From Prevotella sp. (GTDB lineage Bacteria; Bacteroidota; Bacteroidia; Bacteroidales; Bacteroidaceae): a DNA stretch of 38,318 bases. A program made the position numbers and the translations under genes. Location: NCBI GenBank assembly GCA_016284635.1, contig JAEEPF010000013.1, positions 1 through 38,318 of the forward strand, read 5' to 3'. Below are positions 36,476 to 38,318 of this stretch, piece after piece; position 1 is the first letter of the stretch; the number at the start of each line of letters is the position of its first letter. The notes beneath the pieces are model-generated. The model was not told the origin of the DNA. It saw nothing but the letters and a program-made list of their open reading frames with translations, and made no database searches.

Positions 36476-38257
36476 TTACGCAAGGGGTAGCCGGATGATG
36501 AAACGGCTACCTTTTTCGTAGGTGGTATCGAGAGAGAGTTCACCGCCCATCAGACGGATGTAGTGACGACAGAGGTACAGACCCAGACCGAGACCCTCGG
36601 AGAAGGGACTGTGCTTGAAGAAATGATTGAAGATGCGCTGCTGTTCCTCCGCGGGGATGCCAGGGCCTTCGTCCTCGATGGCAAAATTGACGGTGGCAGG
36701 CGTCTCATAGACCATGAGCTTCACCCGTCCGTCAGAGGCGAATTTCTTCGCGTTGTAGAGCAGCTCGTGTATAATATAAGATAGGTGTGCCTCGTGGGTG
36801 CGTAGCTGTATGTCGTCGTCGAGGGCTGTCTCGAAGATGACGGTGTCGTCTTTGCCAGGCGTGAAGCGGTGCAGGGTGTCGATGGCTTTGCGGGCCACGG
36901 CGTTGCAGCTCACGAGGTCGTGGTATTCCAGTTTCTGTCCTTTCTCGAGCCATGTGGCATCGTAGAGCATATAGGCCATCCGTCGCAGGGAGAAGGCGTT
37001 TTTCTGCATCATGGCCATGATGTGTGCTTTCTCCCGCACCGTCAGGTCGGAGTTGTTCTTGAGCACCACGTTGAGGAAGCCCTGGATGATGTTCAGCGGT
37101 GTGCGTATCTGGTGTGACACATCCTGCAGGAAGGCGATCTTCTCCAGTCTGGCCTCCTGGGCCAGATCGTTCAGACGCTGCAGCTCTTTGTTTCGCTCCT
37201 CAGCCCTCTCGTTGGCCTGTTGCAGCTGTCCGATCTGTTCTGCCAGCGACTCCTGCATGGTGGAGAAACTGTTCTGCAGCTGGCCTATGAGGTCTGTCCT
37301 TCGTGTGCGGGCCATGGGTTCTCCGAAATGTCCTGAGGCGATGTACTGTGACTGGCTGACGAGCTGGTTCAGCGGTGACACGAACTGGCTGATGGTGCGC
37401 ATGAAGAAGATGAGCAGCAGGATGAGACCGATGGCCAGTACGGTGAAGATGATGTATCCCAGCTTTTTGTAACCGCCCAGGATATCGCGCTCGGGGCAGA
37501 TGAGGGAGATGCGCCATCCCGTCTGATGCAAGATCTTCTGGAACACGTAGCAGGGTTCGCCGCTGATGTCTGGCAGACTGTCGTCGCGTTGCAGGATGAT
37601 GCAGTAGGAATGGGGGTAGGGCTTATCCTCTTCGATGGTCTTCGTGAGCCATGTCTGCGAGAGGTCGGTGGAGATGACGCCGATGAAACGGCCCGTCTTG
37701 TCGGTGAGGGGGATGCTGTAGGAGACGATGATGTCGTCATTGGAGAGCGTGCCGGCGTTGTAATCGTTGTAAGGGTCGATCCAGCAGGGCCTCTGCTGTT
37801 CCTTGGGCGTGCGATACCACACCTTGGAGTAGTAGTCGTAGTCGCCCTCGCGCTGGGTGATGATGCTGTCGCCCTTCCTGACGGTGTAGGCCGAGAAGTG
37901 TCCTATGGAGGGCGGGTAGAAGTCGGGCTCCATGGTGATGGAACAGCCGTCGATGTTGTCGCTCTGCGACACGATGCGGCGGGTGTAGGCCAGCAGACTG
38001 TCGGGTGTCTGGTCCTGGTTGACGATCCACTTGAGATTCTCCGCGACGGCTTCGATCTCACTCAGGTAGCAGCTCACTCGCAGCGCCGTCTTGTCGAGCG
38101 CTTTCTCGGCACGCTCCAGGGCCTCCTGCTTCACGAGCTGACGGGAACGGATGTAGAGCAGTCCTACCGAAGAGACGAAGAGCACGACGACGAAGGCGGT
38201 GATGGTGACGCCGAGTTTCAACGAGAGGGAGTGGCGGTGGAATCCGATCTTGCTCAT
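36476..38257 (-). CDS. membrane sensor histidine kinase (Cache-type sensor, HAMP)
   Basis: A 593-residue kinase. First transmembrane helix about 15-36; periplasmic Cache-like sensor about 40-262 (including YYSKVWYRTPKEQQRPCWID and DKTGRFIGVISTDLS); second helix about 265-288 (YIIFTVLAIGLILLLIFFM); HAMP-like segment to 340; coiled coil 340-372. The HisKA domain has FLQDVSHQIRTPLNIIQGF with phospho-acceptor H382, and the ATPase domain shows N box HELLYNAKKFA (N502), DEGPGIP (529-535) and GLGLGLYLCRHY. All kinase motifs are intact, and no receiver domain is fused. Its ATG overlaps the preceding gene by 4 nt, so the two are coupled. The ligand is unknown. Confidence 0.94.
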   Translation of the reverse strand: MSKIGFHRHSLSLKLGVTITAFVVVLFVSSVGLLYIRSRQLVKQEALERAEKALDKTALRVSCYLSEIEAVAENLKWIVNQDQTPDSLLAYTRRIVSQSDNIDGCSITMEPDFYPPSIGHFSAYTVRKGDSIITQREGDYDYYSKVWYRTPKEQQRPCWIDPYNDYNAGTLSNDDIIVSYSIPLTDKTGRFIGVISTDLSQTWLTKTIEEDKPYPHSYCIILQRDDSLPDISGEPCYVFQKILHQTGWRISLICPERDILGGYKKLGYIIFTVLAIGLILLLIFFMRTISQFVSPLNQLVSQSQYIASGHFGEPMARTRRTDLIGQLQNSFSTMQESLAEQIGQLQQANERAEERNKELQRLNDLAQEARLEKIAFLQDVSHQIRTPLNIIQGFLNVVLKNNSDLTVREKAHIMAMMQKNAFSLRRMAYMLYDATWLEKGQKLEYHDLVSCNAVARKAIDTLHRFTPGKDDTVIFETALDDDIQLRTHEAHLSYIIHELLYNAKKFASDGRVKLMVYETPATVNFAIEDEGPGIPAEEQQRIFNHFFKHSPFSEGLGLGLYLCRHYIRLMGGELSLDTTYEKGSRFIIRLPLA

Positions 38258-38318
38258 GCCTTACCTCCTTCCTTCTGCGACACCTCCAGCAGCTGGTAGA
38301 GCAACTCTGTGACGATGT
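38254..38318 (-). CDS. C-terminal end of an unidentified gene, coupled to the histidine kinase
   Basis: The minus strand reads IVTELLYQLLEVSQKEGGKA and then TGA at 38256-38254, overlapping the kinase ATG as ATGA. Only 20 codons are inside the window. A response regulator, anti-sigma-type or phosphotransfer partner would be natural given the coupling, but the sequence is too short to identify. Confidence 0.55.
   Translation of the reverse strand, partial: IVTELLYQLLEVSQKEGGKA

Noticed and set aside
36476..38257. Hybrid two-component (SusC/D-linked) regulator
   Set aside because: It lacks beta-propeller sensor repeats, receiver and AraC domains; it is a plain membrane kinase.

Overview
The window looks like chromosomal DNA of a gut or rumen Bacteroidota, most likely Prevotella or a close relative. 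Many genes carry the Bacteroidota -7 box TAnnTTTG, several with TTTG 19-20 nt upstream, and Shine-Dalgarno sites are absent. Secreted polysaccharide-degrading enzymes and lipoproteins are abundant, and the TonB/ExbB/ExbD/ExbD, LptF/G-like and RibBA gene order also fits. The genus assignment is inference.

Layout. (1) 1-7397, minus strand: a START-like protein, an LptF/G-type permease, RibBA and a class I aminotransferase, then an energy-transduction cluster exbB-exbD-exbD-tonB whose last gene runs off the left edge. (2) 7493-8486: tRNA-Met(CAT) and a convergent VanX-type dipeptidase. (3) 8585-12615: a secreted GH2-type enzyme overlapping by 4 nt with a secreted alpha/beta-hydrolase esterase. 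(4) 12764-15229: tRNA-Lys(TTT), thymidine kinase, divergent rsmI, and a coiled-coil lipoprotein. (5) 15297-22745: an S8 serine protease with a C-terminal sorting-type domain, a TPR/SpoIIE-type phosphatase and a TonB-dependent-type outer membrane barrel. (6) 22903-36222: a carbohydrate block with a GH31 alpha-xylosidase-like enzyme, an aldo/keto reductase, a FucP-type sugar permease, a GH5 lipoprotein, a GH9 enzyme, a wrecked M13 peptidase gene, and a 1167-residue GH97-carboxylesterase fusion. (7) 36476-38318: a membrane sensor histidine kinase translationally coupled to a gene that runs off the right edge.

The enzyme set (GH2, GH5, GH9, GH31, GH97, two esterases, a fucose-type permease and a reductase) would suit acetylated, possibly fucosylated xyloglucan or a similar hemicellulose. 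No SusC/SusD pair is present, so this is a loose cluster rather than a canonical PUL.

The most unusual feature is repeat content. Eleven short imperfect tandem arrays (units of 7 or 9 bp, four to five copies each) lie at gene junctions and also in frame inside GH9 (three) and GH97-esterase (three). One supplies the apparent TTG start of the LptF/G-like gene. Several larger dispersed elements also occur: CACAGATT/CACGGATT/CACGAATT words with inverted arms, a 37-nt two-hairpin module found twice, and an ACTC-loop hairpin found between genes and again in frame in GH31. A 233-bp MITE-like element has 27-bp terminal inverted repeats; 21 nt of its right arm reappear exactly inside the GH31 signal-peptide codons. 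A separate 175-bp element has GC-rich inverted repeats around an AT-only core.
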